64,000 nucleotides of DNA from Sanghuangporus weigelae (Eukaryota; Basidiomycota; Agaricomycetes; Hymenochaetales; Hymenochaetaceae), in the NCBI GenBank assembly GCA_033182465.1, contig CP137328.1, positions 1,364,001 to 1,428,000 of the forward strand, written 5' to 3'. The first letter of the stretch is position 1. Every line of letters starts with the position of its first letter. The translations under genes were made by a program, and so were the position numbers. Shown here piece by piece: positions 12,360 through 22,703 of this stretch. A model generated the notes under the pieces. That model made no database searches. It saw only the letters and a program-made list of their open reading frames with translations, and was not told where the DNA came from.

Positions 12360-12456
12360 TAATAATTTATTGAATTCTACTTATCTTTGCTTTGACATAG
12401 TGTGCAATACCCTGGCAACTCATGTTTGGCCTATTATTTATTGTTGTATTGGCCGC

Positions 12457-14126
12457 TGTAGTGGGTGGTGTGTGTCTCTGAAGGTGCTACCAATGTCCGT
12501 CCTACTAAGGGTGCTGAATGTATGAAGAAACCTCCAAAAACAGGATGCTGACACTATCAGACTCTAAATTCCCACTACCCGGCAGGTGCCAGAAACCATC
12601 GGAGACGTAATGGATGGGTATAGGGATGCCGAAGTATGAAAGGAATGAGCTAATAGGGCCACCGCTCAAAAGGGGGGATCACAGGAGGCTGCCGATGTGG
12701 TATAAACTCGGTCACAGGAAGATATGAATCGTATAAGACAAATATAAAGGATAAAATGGAGTAACTGGGTGGAGAAGGTGCTGCTGGGTTGTCTGATAGG
12801 ATGCCTATGTTGCTGGATAGCTGTCGACATCAAATAGAGGGGTATAGGAATGAGGGGGAGGCCACACGAGTCTGCCGAAGTAGTGTAAACGCGATAGGTG
12901 AAAGAAAGGGACTGTATAAGATGAGTATATGGACTAAGCTGGGGTGAAAGGCTGGAAAGGGTGCCGCAGAGGAGTCTGATAGAAGGCCTGTGTCACTGAA
13001 GGGTCGCCAATGTCAGATAGAGGGGCACCGATGAGGTACAAGAGGGGTGGAGGAAGCTCAGGGTTAAATCCCAAGCTTCTGCACACTCGCTGAATATCAG
13101 AGTGGCCGAGGCGTATCAGAGGTGGCGAAGGCAAATAGAATGATGAGTCAAGCAAGAGAAGATGTCAAAGATAGTATATAGTCAAGGGGGGAGCTCAGTA
13201 CATGAGGGGAGACTCAGAGTGAGGGATATCTTGAACTCCAGCGCTTGAACTGGTACATGCTCTCTAGGATGATAGTCCCTTCTCTACCAACCTAATATAA
13301 GCTCTATATATACTCTGCTGCTGTCGCCGACATGTTCTACTGTCTGACAACATCTCCTGAGTCATCTGGGTCACCAAGGGCCACTGCCGGAGCGCCCAGG
13401 TGAAATCTGAGAGCGGCAACGTGAGGGGGGCATCTAATAGCATGAAATATCAAGTATCTGCAATAATACAGGCGCCAGCGGAGTTGGGCTCGGTGGTGCA
13501 AGTCAGGGGCTTGGCACACCGATGTACCACATGCCTACTTTCCATACATGGTCTAATGGGGGCCGCCGCATCGGGGGGAAGTCGGGAAACATCGGAGCCG
13601 ATGATCAGAGGCTAATATTGCATATATGAGACAAGGGGCGCATCAGTCAGTGTTCCTGAGGTGTCTGATGCATCGGCGGCACTTAATACAGAGTGTGGGC
13701 AATCTCTAGTAACTAATATGAGTGGCTGGAGCGGCGGTGCTGCGGGGGACTGCTGGATCGGCACCAGATACGTTGTAATGAGGCATATAAGCACATATGA
13801 CTATATGTAGCTCCCTAGGCAATGGGGGACTGCTTGGTAAGCTGTAGGAGGCGTCGGCAAAGGTACCTGAGGATGTCTGAATGTCTGCTGCATTGATTGG
13901 CACCATGGGGGGCTGACTCGGAGGCATCTAGAGTCGCTGCAAGGCTGTATGTACGGTAAATCGTAAAATTGGCAGTCTGTAGTCACTGAGAGATGTGTTC
14001 TATAGTGCCTGGTGCTGGGTAGGAGTCATTGGCAGACCTGTCTGAGTGTCAGAGAGCCATCGGCGGATTGATCTGGGCCTTAGGAGGGCGCTGCAGTACA
14101 GTATATATACTAGAATTGGTGGAAAC
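12457..14126 (+). repeat. Dispersed repeat R, copy 3 (left part)
   Basis: Aligns with 5960-8130 without the MITE of copy 2, and inverted with 1-760. It continues at 21020 after the inserted chromovirus. The frames at 12934-13155 (reverse) and 89-292 (forward, in copy 1) share an FYLPSPPLIRL-like peptide, so an old coding region is possible, but no known domain is visible. Confidence 0.75.
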
Positions 14127-14561
14127 TGTTAGGCGGTGAGACTAACCAACGTCGATCTCGAGGCGGCCAACACAATCAACAAACAACAGGCTAGACGCAC
14201 GCTATGTCGAAGTGAAGGTAAGTAGAATTCAGTAAACTAGTAGTACAAGAGTAGGTACCTATGTCGAAGTGAAGGTAAGTAGAATAGAAAGACAAGGAGA
14301 CAAAGGAGTCAATCTAGCTACTTATATACACTTTGAACGTGTGAAAGGTCTACTCTAATAAGGAATCACATGATGAAGGAGTGGAATGATTAGTGAGCGT
14401 CTTAGTCGGAAGGAACAGATTTAGTCATGGTGAATGAGTAAGGATGAATAAGCCATGACGGAGTGAATGGGATTAGTAAAAATGGATGAGTAATGTAAAA
14501 GAAGAATACTAAAATGAATGATGACGTAGTAAAAGAAAAGGAAAATGTTCAAGTCCTAACA
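14127..14561 (-). repeat. 3' LTR of the chromovirus
   Basis: 435 bp, TGTTAGG...CCTAACA. It carries an internal direct repeat of about 27 bases (ctatgtcgaagtgaaggtaa core) near 14205 and 14260. It lies downstream of the integrase block in the element's reading direction. Confidence 0.92.
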
Positions 14562-16250
14562 TCACCCCCCCTTCAAGGTTGGGCGTCCCGACCAACCACT
14601 GTATCCTTCCGATGTCATGAGCTTATACATTGCGCGAAGACTTTGACGAGGTATTGACAATTTCCTTGGAGCACCAGGATGCTTTTGATAAAATTTGTTG
14701 ACTGCTTCCTTAGCGTTATCTCCAATGTCCGATTCCGGTTGCCATGTTGCTTCATCATACCTGACCCACTTGATGAGTAATTGAAGCTTCCCTCTATGTA
14801 GACGTGAGTCGAGTATCTCTTGTACCTCATATTCTTCTTCGTCTTCGATAATAACGGGTGGTGGCGGCGGAGGTTTCCTTTGGGACTCGAATGACGGTTC
14901 GACGGCTGGTTTGAGTAAGACTTCATTGAAGACGGGGTGTACTTGTCTCCATGTGCGGGGTAGTTTGAGTCTATATGCGCTTGCGCCCACCTTTTCGACG
15001 ACTTCAAAAGGACCGAACCATTTATCATCCATCTTCTTTGTTGGACGTATTGTCTTTATATTTCGTCCGTCGAGGAAGACTTTATTCCCAGCTCCATATT
15101 CCACCACCTTTCCTGCATAACGATCGTAGAAGCGTTTCATGTCGTCATTGGCCTTGATCAGGTTTGTTTGAGCGAGTTGATGTATGTCCTTGACATGTTT
15201 GGCGAACTCCTCTGCCGACAGATTTGCTGAAGACGTTCCGACATTCGTGAACCCCATTGGATGAACTCCCGTATTGACGAAGAAGGGGGACAACTTTGTT
15301 GCCGAATGTTCACAATTGTTATATGCAAACTCTGCTAGTGCTAGCCAGTCTGCCCAGTCCGTCTGTCTATGGTTGACATACAAGCGTAGGAACTGTTCAA
15401 GCTCCTGATTGACACACTCTGTCTGTCCGTCTGTCTGAGGATGATATGCTGTGGACGGGTTGCCTTCAATGTGGAGGAGTTTATACAGTTCCTTCATCAT
15501 TTTCGCATCAAACTGTACGCCTCGGTCGTGGATGATCTTTCGAGGTAGTCCGTGTAAACGAAAAACATGATCTCGATAGATCTTTGCCATACCCTCCGCT
15601 GTTAGCTTCGTCGTCGTAGGGATTGCATGGATCTGTTTGCTGAAACGATTGACCACCACGCATATAGCGTTGAATCCATTCGACTCTGGTAGCTCTCCGA
15701 TCAGGTCGACAGTGACAATCTGCCATGGCGCCTCCGGCACCTCGTTAGGGTGCAAAACCTTTGCTTTTGTTACTCTGAGGGCTTTTGTCCGCTGGCAACG
15801 ATCACATCCACGTACGTAATTTCTGACGTCGACGTAGATGTTGGGCCACCAGAAGCTTTGGCTCACCATTGCCACCATTTTGTTTGCTCCCGGGTGCCCT
15901 GCTAATGTCGAGTCGTGACACTCCTTCATTACGGCCTCTCTGATGCTCGTTGGTACGAAGATGTTCTTGAACTTTCTTGTCATTGTTGCTGACAGTTTGG
16001 CCGTCACCTCCTTCTTCCACAGGCCATCTTCGAACACCAAGTTCGACGGCCTGTCCTTCTCATCCATCTCCTCCTGCGCCCTCTTGATTGCTACTATGAG
16101 CGTGTCCCTCGACGTCTCCACTGTGCCCCTGACCAACCATTCTTCCTTGATGAATGTCACGCCCTCGTTATCATGTTCACCTTTGTCATAGTCTGCGCGG
16201 CGTGACAGAAGATCGGCTTTTCCTAACGTCTTTCCAGGTTTGTGTACCAA
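14562..16250 (-). CDS. Retroelement integrase with C-terminal chromodomain
   Basis: An HHCC zinc-binding module (H...GHPG...CDRCQRTK) is followed by the DDE integrase core (VDLIGELPES, HDRG, YHPQTDGQTE). Near the C-terminus is a chromodomain (residues around VQEILDSRLHRGK and WVRYDEATWQP). The chromodomain places the element among chromoviruses, whose integration is known to be guided to marked chromatin. Confidence 0.88.
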   Translation of the reverse strand: MVHKPGKTLGKADLLSRRADYDKGEHDNEGVTFIKEEWLVRGTVETSRDTLIVAIKRAQEEMDEKDRPSNLVFEDGLWKKEVTAKLSATMTRKFKNIFVPTSIREAVMKECHDSTLAGHPGANKMVAMVSQSFWWPNIYVDVRNYVRGCDRCQRTKALRVTKAKVLHPNEVPEAPWQIVTVDLIGELPESNGFNAICVVVNRFSKQIHAIPTTTKLTAEGMAKIYRDHVFRLHGLPRKIIHDRGVQFDAKMMKELYKLLHIEGNPSTAYHPQTDGQTECVNQELEQFLRLYVNHRQTDWADWLALAEFAYNNCEHSATKLSPFFVNTGVHPMGFTNVGTSSANLSAEEFAKHVKDIHQLAQTNLIKANDDMKRFYDRYAGKVVEYGAGNKVFLDGRNIKTIRPTKKMDDKWFGPFEVVEKVGASAYRLKLPRTWRQVHPVFNEVLLKPAVEPSFESQRKPPPPPPVIIEDEEEYEVQEILDSRLHRGKLQLLIKWVRYDEATWQPESDIGDNAKEAVNKFYQKHPGAPRKLSIPRQSLRAMYKLMTSEGYSGWSGRPTLKGG

Positions 16251-16280
16251 CGAAAAGTCGAATTCAGCAAGGTCGAGCCT

Positions 16281-18254
16281 CTAACGCGCTTGTCGACGAT
16301 TCAACTTCTGAGGAGACCTGAAGTATGTTAGGTTTGCGTGGTCGGTCCAGACCTCAAATGGTGCATTGGCTCCTTGAAGGTATTGTCGCCACTCCTTGAG
16401 TGCTTGAACGATGGCGAGCATCTCCTTGTTGTAGATCTCATAATTTCTTTCAGCATCCAAAAATGTCGACAATCGATATGCGATGACCTTCCATTTGCCA
16501 TCTTGTTTCTGAAGAAGTACACCACCTGTCGCATAGTCTGATGCGTCAGCTTCGACGCGGAAAGGGTCGTCATTATTCAGGATTGCCAACACCGGGGGAC
16601 TACTTAATCGATCTTTCAACTCTTCGAACGCTCGTCGTTCCTCCTTTCCCCACTTCCATTCCACCTTACCGGTCAGTGACGTTAGCGGTTTGACGACCGA
16701 GCTGTAGTCCTTGACAAAACGGCGTAACCAATTACCTAGACCAAGGAATTGCTGTAGTTCGTGAACGTTCTTCGGGACTGGCCATTCCTGGACTGCAACC
16801 GTCTTTTTTGGATCCATGCGTACTTCACCGTTTCCAATGATGTGTCCGAGGTATTTGACTGTACTAACCTCGAACTCACATTTCTGTGGCTTCAGGAAAA
16901 GTTTGTTCTGTCGGAGGATCTCAAAGACTCGTCTAGTACGCTTGCGGTGTTCTTCCAACGTGTCTGAGAAGATGAGTATGTCGTCAAGGTAAATGATAAC
17001 GATGCCTTCATGGATCATTTCTCGAAAAATGTCATTCATGAATCCTTGGAAAGTCGCGGGTGCATTACATAGTCCAAAGAACATCACTGTTGGTTCGAAT
17101 AGTCCCAGGTTTGTTCTGAAGGCCGCTTTCCACTCATCGCCTTCGCGGATCCGGATGTTGTAATACCCCCAGCGGACGTCGAGCTTGGTAATGTACTTAG
17201 CGTCCTTGACTTTATCGATGAGCTCGTTGATCAAGGGCAAGGGGTACTTATTCTTGACTGTTCCTTCATTAAGCTTTCGATAGTCTTGGATTGCTCGTAA
17301 GCTCCCATCTTCCTTCTTGATAAAGAAGAATGGCGACGCCATTGGAGATTTTGATTGCCTGATTTGTCCTGATGCAAGGTTTTCTTCAATGAATGCCTTC
17401 ATTGCCTCTTGTTCCTTTGGCGATAATGGATATACCTTGCAATCGCTTGGCTTGAAATCTGGTTTCAGGTCTATAGCGTGATCCCACGTCCGCTGAGCTA
17501 GTAACTGCTCGAACGATTCCTCGCTAAAGACATCCACATACTCCTCTAAGTAAGGTGGCCACTTCGTTGCTTCTTCCATCCTCACATTTCTCACATACCC
17601 GTCATCCACCTCTTCTTTTGATAACGAGGGCTCACATTCGTCAGGGCAGTGAGTGAAGTTGATCTTGCCGATCTTCCAGTCAATCTCGGGATTATGTCTC
17701 TGTAACCAATCATGACCAAGGAAGATGTTGCTTGATGCCAGTGACGTCACAGCTAGACGAATCTCCTCTTTGTGCTTCCCAAAAATCATGCGTACGACCA
17801 CATATTCCGTAATTAGTCCACCTTCGTTGCTTGTACCATCTGCATTGAAGACTGGTCTTGGACATATATACTTTTGAGTTGGGAAACCATACCGCTTGAC
17901 GAACCCTTCGTCGATGCAGGAGCCTGTACACCCTGAGTCAATGAGGGCATGGGCATCGATGAGATTTTCTTCCTCCAAAAGAGGGTTCGAAATGTCAACC
18001 TCATCATCATTTGCTACCTTTGGGTGTACAATGCTAACGAAGGCATCGAGTTCCTTTCCACCGCTTCGTCTGATGAACTGCCCCGAAGTCGCATCTTCTA
18101 TACCCTCGCGCCATACCTCAGCCGCGCGTCTGCCAACAACATCCCACACCGCCTCAGTAACGTTCGCCTGGGCAACAATGTTCTCACGGTAAGGTTCTTC
18201 TGTCACAACCTCATTTTTTATAGTGGTTTGAATCCGCTCATCCACTCTTAACAC
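16281..18254 (-). CDS. Retroelement pol: protease, reverse transcriptase, RNase H
   Basis: The frame shows an aspartic protease motif (ALIDSGCTGSC), a Ty3/Gypsy reverse transcriptase with the YLDD catalytic box, and an RNase H region starting near VEADASDYATGG, in the order usual for Ty3/Gypsy. It lies between the gag and integrase blocks of the same element. Confidence 0.88.
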   Translation of the reverse strand: MLRVDERIQTTIKNEVVTEEPYRENIVAQANVTEAVWDVVGRRAAEVWREGIEDATSGQFIRRSGGKELDAFVSIVHPKVANDDEVDISNPLLEEENLIDAHALIDSGCTGSCIDEGFVKRYGFPTQKYICPRPVFNADGTSNEGGLITEYVVVRMIFGKHKEEIRLAVTSLASSNIFLGHDWLQRHNPEIDWKIGKINFTHCPDECEPSLSKEEVDDGYVRNVRMEEATKWPPYLEEYVDVFSEESFEQLLAQRTWDHAIDLKPDFKPSDCKVYPLSPKEQEAMKAFIEENLASGQIRQSKSPMASPFFFIKKEDGSLRAIQDYRKLNEGTVKNKYPLPLINELIDKVKDAKYITKLDVRWGYYNIRIREGDEWKAAFRTNLGLFEPTVMFFGLCNAPATFQGFMNDIFREMIHEGIVIIYLDDILIFSDTLEEHRKRTRRVFEILRQNKLFLKPQKCEFEVSTVKYLGHIIGNGEVRMDPKKTVAVQEWPVPKNVHELQQFLGLGNWLRRFVKDYSSVVKPLTSLTGKVEWKWGKEERRAFEELKDRLSSPPVLAILNNDDPFRVEADASDYATGGVLLQKQDGKWKVIAYRLSTFLDAERNYEIYNKEMLAIVQALKEWRQYLQGANAPFEVWTDHANLTYFRSPQKLNRRQAR

Positions 18255-18478
18255 GTTTGAGTCGCCTCCTTGCGCACTCCTCTTTCTGATGAATAAGTTA
18301 TTATAGACGTCGAAGTCATCGTCGTCTTCTAATTCCTCTGGGTTTACGTCGGACAGGATCTTTCGAAGGTTAAAATCGCCTTGTATTCTTGCGTCTAGAT
18401 AATGTACATCGGGGCGATTATATTTTAGCGAACGCGACGAGAAGAGTCCTTTAGCCGTGTGACCAGTCGTTCCGACGT

Positions 18479-19957
18479 TTACGCCTGGTCATCCTGAAAA
18501 CCCTCACCATCGACCATCTCTTCCAGCTCAGCTGGTACTGCTCGCACGTCGACATTATCGAAGTCTGATTCCTTCGCATTGCCGAGTTCTTTGAGGAGTG
18601 CCAGTCTGTCTTCTGGTTCAAAAGCAGCAATGATGGACCTGATTGCCTCACGACCGCGGGGGCAATCCCTTATAAAGTGGCCAGTTTGGCCACACTTGTA
18701 GCATGCGCGTCGAGCTCGCGCTTGGTTCATAGCGACGTCCATTGGCTGACCCATTCTGCCATATGTTACTCCTGTCGCATCTCGTCGATCTGTTTGATGG
18801 AAGGGTTGGGGATTTGGAACGTAGGGTCTTGCGAACTGTTGTGGAAAAGGACGTCGTGGTTGTGGTACGGGAGGTGCCTTCTGCGTTGTCTGAATCGGAT
18901 TCCGTCGTCGTCGTTCAGCGAACAAGTCTCTGATCTGTCGTTCCGTTTGATCGACCTTGATCGCCCTTGCTCTCCAGTCTGCGTACTTTATTGGTTCCGG
19001 TTCCATCCGCATAACGCCTTTGACTACCCTTGGGTTCATGGCCTTCCTGAGACGACTGATTAACCAGCTATCGTGGGCTTCTAGGGTCAGGCCTACGTGT
19101 GTCCGGTAGATGTCGAACTCGTTGAAGAACTTATCAGCGTCATCGTCGCCTTGGTACAGCTCTTCGATCTTTTGAAAGGCCTTGTGATGACGGCTGGGGT
19201 CTGCGAATGACAGGTCAAGGTGTTTCAAAAATTCTACCCATGACTCCGTGATCTGTAGATTTCTGTCAACCTTGGGTGTTACCTCGAAGTAACTTTCCCT
19301 CCATGTCGCTGCCTTGCCACCCTTTAGGTATGAGAGGGTGAAGATGATCCTGTCGCTGTCGGTTTTGAACTTGGATGGATACGACTGGATGTATAATTGG
19401 ACTTCTGTTTTGAAGTCGGGGTAATCCTTTCCTCCGCTGTACTCTCGTGGCTTGGCTGTTCTGATCTTTTCTGACGACTTCGACGTACTCCCGTTTCCAA
19501 CTCCCTGCGTTTGGAGTGCGAGGGCAATCGCGACACCTAAATCCTTCATCTGCTCTGAGCTTAACGACATCTTCTTCTTTTCTTCCTGTTCGGGTGTCGT
19601 ACTCCTACTGACAATTGGTGGTTCCGGGTCTCTTAGTGTCGTAAACGATATTGAAGGTTGGAGAGGGGGTGCTGGTGTAACAACTTCGGGTTTAGGAGCA
19701 ATGGGTGGAGGTGCCCTTGATGTCGACGCTTCTGTTGTTGTTGAGCGTGCAGGTTGTGCGAATAACCCAGTGTTTGCTCCGGGGTTTGGTGCCCAAGGAA
19801 ACCAAGTCCCTTGTGAATCTTGTGACTTCCAAAACTTCCTTGTCTTGTCCCACTTGAGGTTGTAGAGGGTGTTGTGTAGCTTTCCCTGGTAGCAGTGCCC
19901 TGTTGCGCTCCAACGGACTTGTGGGAGAGCGAGTCGTTGCTCGTCAGTTAGATCCAC
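18479..19957 (-). CDS. Retroelement gag polyprotein
   Basis: A 492-residue frame with a retrotransposon gag capsid-like region in the middle (about residues 160-330) and a CCHC zinc knuckle (CYKCGQTGHFIRDC) near residue 425. The N-terminal part is rich in Pro, Ser and Thr. This is the structural protein of the element at 14127-21019 and a fossil feature rather than a host gene. Confidence 0.85.
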   Translation of the reverse strand: MDLTDEQRLALPQVRWSATGHCYQGKLHNTLYNLKWDKTRKFWKSQDSQGTWFPWAPNPGANTGLFAQPARSTTTEASTSRAPPPIAPKPEVVTPAPPLQPSISFTTLRDPEPPIVSRSTTPEQEEKKKMSLSSEQMKDLGVAIALALQTQGVGNGSTSKSSEKIRTAKPREYSGGKDYPDFKTEVQLYIQSYPSKFKTDSDRIIFTLSYLKGGKAATWRESYFEVTPKVDRNLQITESWVEFLKHLDLSFADPSRHHKAFQKIEELYQGDDDADKFFNEFDIYRTHVGLTLEAHDSWLISRLRKAMNPRVVKGVMRMEPEPIKYADWRARAIKVDQTERQIRDLFAERRRRNPIQTTQKAPPVPQPRRPFPQQFARPYVPNPQPFHQTDRRDATGVTYGRMGQPMDVAMNQARARRACYKCGQTGHFIRDCPRGREAIRSIIAAFEPEDRLALLKELGNAKESDFDNVDVRAVPAELEEMVDGEGFQDDQA

Positions 19958-20565
19958 CTTGATAGCGAGGGGGCGGGACGGGGATCGGTGTGTTCGAACG
20001 GGCCCGGCCTCGGATGTTCGGCTCGTCTTGGAAGTTGATGACTAAACGACAAACCTCTAGGTGGATGACAAAGGCGATATTTGTCAATGAATGAATTCTT
20101 CGTGTTACCCACGTGAACCTCAACTGATTTCCCCACCAGATACTAATACGGAGCGCCACGGTGACTAGTCTTCTTCAATCTTAACCTCGGCCTCTTCAAC
20201 CTTGAGTTCTGGTTGGATGGGAGGTAGGTAGTGAGAGATAGCAATGGGGATACCAGCTCTGCAGATGATGTCGTTAGGATCGACTCGTTCTAGTACTTCG
20301 TCCCAGGGGATGATATAACAAATGGGTTTCTGATAGGGTTGTCGACGAGGTTGGCGTTGGTAACGAGTCTGATAACGAGTGGGTGCCAGGGTGATTACTG
20401 GTTATTGGAATGTTAAGACACATTGGCGTTAAGCACCAACGGGCTAGATAGGGGTTGCTCGGATGAATCCGGGATGGGCGCGATATGATGATCGTCGATG
20501 TAACTCCTTGCGTGGAGTAGCAATAGCGAGTGTTTCCACAGGCTAGAGGGTAGGTCTTTCTATTA

Positions 20566-21019
20566 TGTTAGGCAGCGAGACTAATCAACGTCGATCTCGA
20601 GGCGGCCAACACAATCAACAAACAACAGGCTAGACGCGAGTTGCTGGGCTAGACGCACGCTATGTCGAAGTGAAGGTAAGTAGAATTCAGTAAACTAGTA
20701 GTACAAGAGTAGGTACCTATGTCGAAGTGAAGGTAAGTAGAATAGAAAGACAAGGAGACAAAGGAGTCAATCTAGCTACTTATATACACTTTGAACGTGT
20801 GAAAGGTCTACTCTAATAAGGAATCACATGATAAAGGAGTGGAATGATTAGTGAGCGTCTTAGTCGGAAGGAACAGATTTAGTCATGGTGAATGAGTAAG
20901 GATGAATAAGCCATGACGGAGTGAACGGGATTAGTAAAAATGGATGAGTAATGTAAAAGAAGAATACTAAAATGAATAATGACGTAGTAAAAGAAAAGGA
21001 AAATGTTCAAGTCCTAACA
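20566..21019 (-). repeat. 5' LTR of the chromovirus
   Basis: 454 bp and nearly identical to 14127-14561 apart from a few substitutions and a 19-bp length difference. It is upstream of gag on the minus strand, with roughly 600 bases of leader between it and the gag start. Confidence 0.92.
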
Positions 21020-21190
21020 GAAACGTGCTCAAATGGTGTCTTGAGTGCAATAGGAGTATGCCCTCACACTCTGAGGTGTAGGCGGCACTGGGATATGGTA
21101 TCTGCAGTAGGAGGGAGTCATAGTATGAGTGTACTGGCACAGGAGAGGCCAGTGCACTACACCGCCTCAAGATCGACATTTGTTAGTCTT
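21020..21190 (+). repeat. Dispersed repeat R, copy 3 (right part)
   Basis: Continues the match to copy 2 (8131-8270) directly after the target duplication of the retrotransposon, starting gaaacgtgctcaaatggtgt. Similarity fades after the gtgcactacac segment. Confidence 0.8.
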
Positions 21191-22703
21191 GTTGTCTAAC
21201 AGTGATCTGAGAAGTGCTGAGTTTCTTATTTATAGTGATGATACATTACTATAAATTGTCAGACAGTCTTCTGCCACATCACTAGGGTTGCATGAACAAA
21301 TGCTCAACATAATCTGTAGAGGTAGTGGTGGCTGTAGAGATAATAATAGCTTGAGATCAAGTGGTGACTCAATATGTGAGTTAACCCTCACATCCTCACA
21401 TGTATTACTGCCTCCTATCTCTTTGCTGTGACGCCAAGAAGTGTCCTCGTCTCTTGTGATGGTCCATCTCTAACCTTTAGAGATTCTCTCATGCCTGTGG
21501 GTGATGAGGGATTGGTAAGAGTAAGGAGGGAACTGTAGATAAGTGATGAGAGCTGCTATGTGGGGAGATGCTGTATATAAAAGACTACCATCATTCATAT
21601 ACACTTGTGTTTCTCTAAAAGATATTTCTACGGCCCTGGCAGATATGCTCAGTTTGCTTACAGCAGGAATGTATAATAGCTAACCTTGTTCACCCAGATA
21701 TGATTTTGGGTGACATTTCAGCAGAGGATGATCACCAAGGTAGTTTCAAGTCTGATTGGTAGATAGTACATGTAATGTAGTAACATCTAAGCCTAACTCA
21801 GCTCAGCTACTGTCTTAGCTGAAAGCACCTATACTGCTGTCTTTTTAGCAAAAATAGTCAGATTTCTTGACGTCCAAATGTGTAAGTTATGACAGATACA
21901 ATGAAGTAGGGGAGAGTTTCATAAGTAGAAGTGACAGCAAACCATCTAGTTTTACTACCACAATCATGTCAGGGAGCCTCAAAGAGTTTCATACAGGTGT
22001 CTACTTGGCTGGCCTGATTTATCAAACCTAAATCAGATTTTTCTGGATGATGTTGGGCAAGCTACAATTTTTACACTAAGTGGAGGGCATGACAAGGATT
22101 TAGCATTTCAATGTCATCTTTTTAGTAGTGAAAGTATATGCTCAACAAAACCTAGACATTCTTATATGTACTGGAGCAGATTTTTGAGCAGATTTTTACA
22201 TGGTTATATCAGATTTTTATGTGCTGCACTGCCTGAGATATTCACTATTTTGTTTGTTTTTGCTCGTCCAGGATGTATTTTGCATCAAAATTACATGTTA
22301 TTTCCAAATTGCCAATAATTTTGCAATTAGCTGTAGTAAGTATCCAACTTCAAATAGAGAAAGGTTGGCACACAGTTTACATAGACCATGCTAGTCAGCA
22401 ATGTAGGGGAGTGGGAGATTCTGGTAGATGAGTAAGAGCCAAAAAATAAAGGAAGAGGAAAAGAAATAAAACAAAAGGGTGATTATGTAAGAAAAGGAAT
22501 AGAAAATCCTACTTGCCTCGATGACGCATCTAGCCGGCGCATGCCGAGAGCCAATGCCGTTTCGCGATGAAAAGTTCGTTCGACACTGCACTGTGACCGG
22601 GCGCGTCGTACTCGATCCCTTTCTTTGCCGTCGCTGCCCCCGTCAGCAGTGTCTCGTCTTTTCACCTTCGTTTTAGATCTCTGGCTGGACTTTTCCCCAG
22701 GCA
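21191..22703. other. Transition from repeat-rich to gene-rich DNA, no gene recognised
   Basis: AT-rich to about 22,500. Then composition rises in GC toward the Tom70 start, and the last 200 bases are probably its promoter and 5' leader. Around 22296-22333 there is a lone right end of element A (ttttgcaattagctg followed by TA). I could not find its left partner. Confidence 0.5.
22296..22333. mobile_element. Fragment of palindromic element A (one end only)
   Basis: The sequence gccaataattttgcaattag plus ctg, followed by TA, matches the right terminus of element A at 9885-9909. No inverted partner was found upstream, so it is a truncated remnant. Confidence 0.5.

Larger units (their letters stand above)
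11156..12456 (+). mobile_element. LTR relic of the same Ty3/Gypsy family, opposite orientation, split by nested elements
   Basis: Positions 11156-11478 and 12360-12456 read as two successive parts of the reverse complement of the LTR seen at 14127-14561. The DNA between them is element A with element B nested in it. The relic stops short of the outer LTR terminus where repeat R copy 3 begins. It is much more diverged than the complete element and clearly an old fossil. Confidence 0.8.
14127..21019 (-). mobile_element. Ty3/Gypsy LTR retrotransposon (chromovirus), near whole
   Basis: A 6.9-kb element bounded by LTRs that start TGTTAGG and end CCTAACA, flanked by the 5-bp duplication GAAAC (14122-14126 and 21020-21024). 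The matching site in repeat copy 2 (8131-8135) has GAAAC once and no insertion. Coding is on the minus strand in the order gag, protease-RT-RNase H, integrase-chromodomain. A purine tract (aaggggggg) abuts the downstream LTR near 14565-14575. The LTRs differ at only a handful of bases plus one 19-bp indel, so the insertion is young. It looks close to whole; at most one or two interruptions, or family-typical read-through, separate the coding blocks. Confidence 0.93.
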
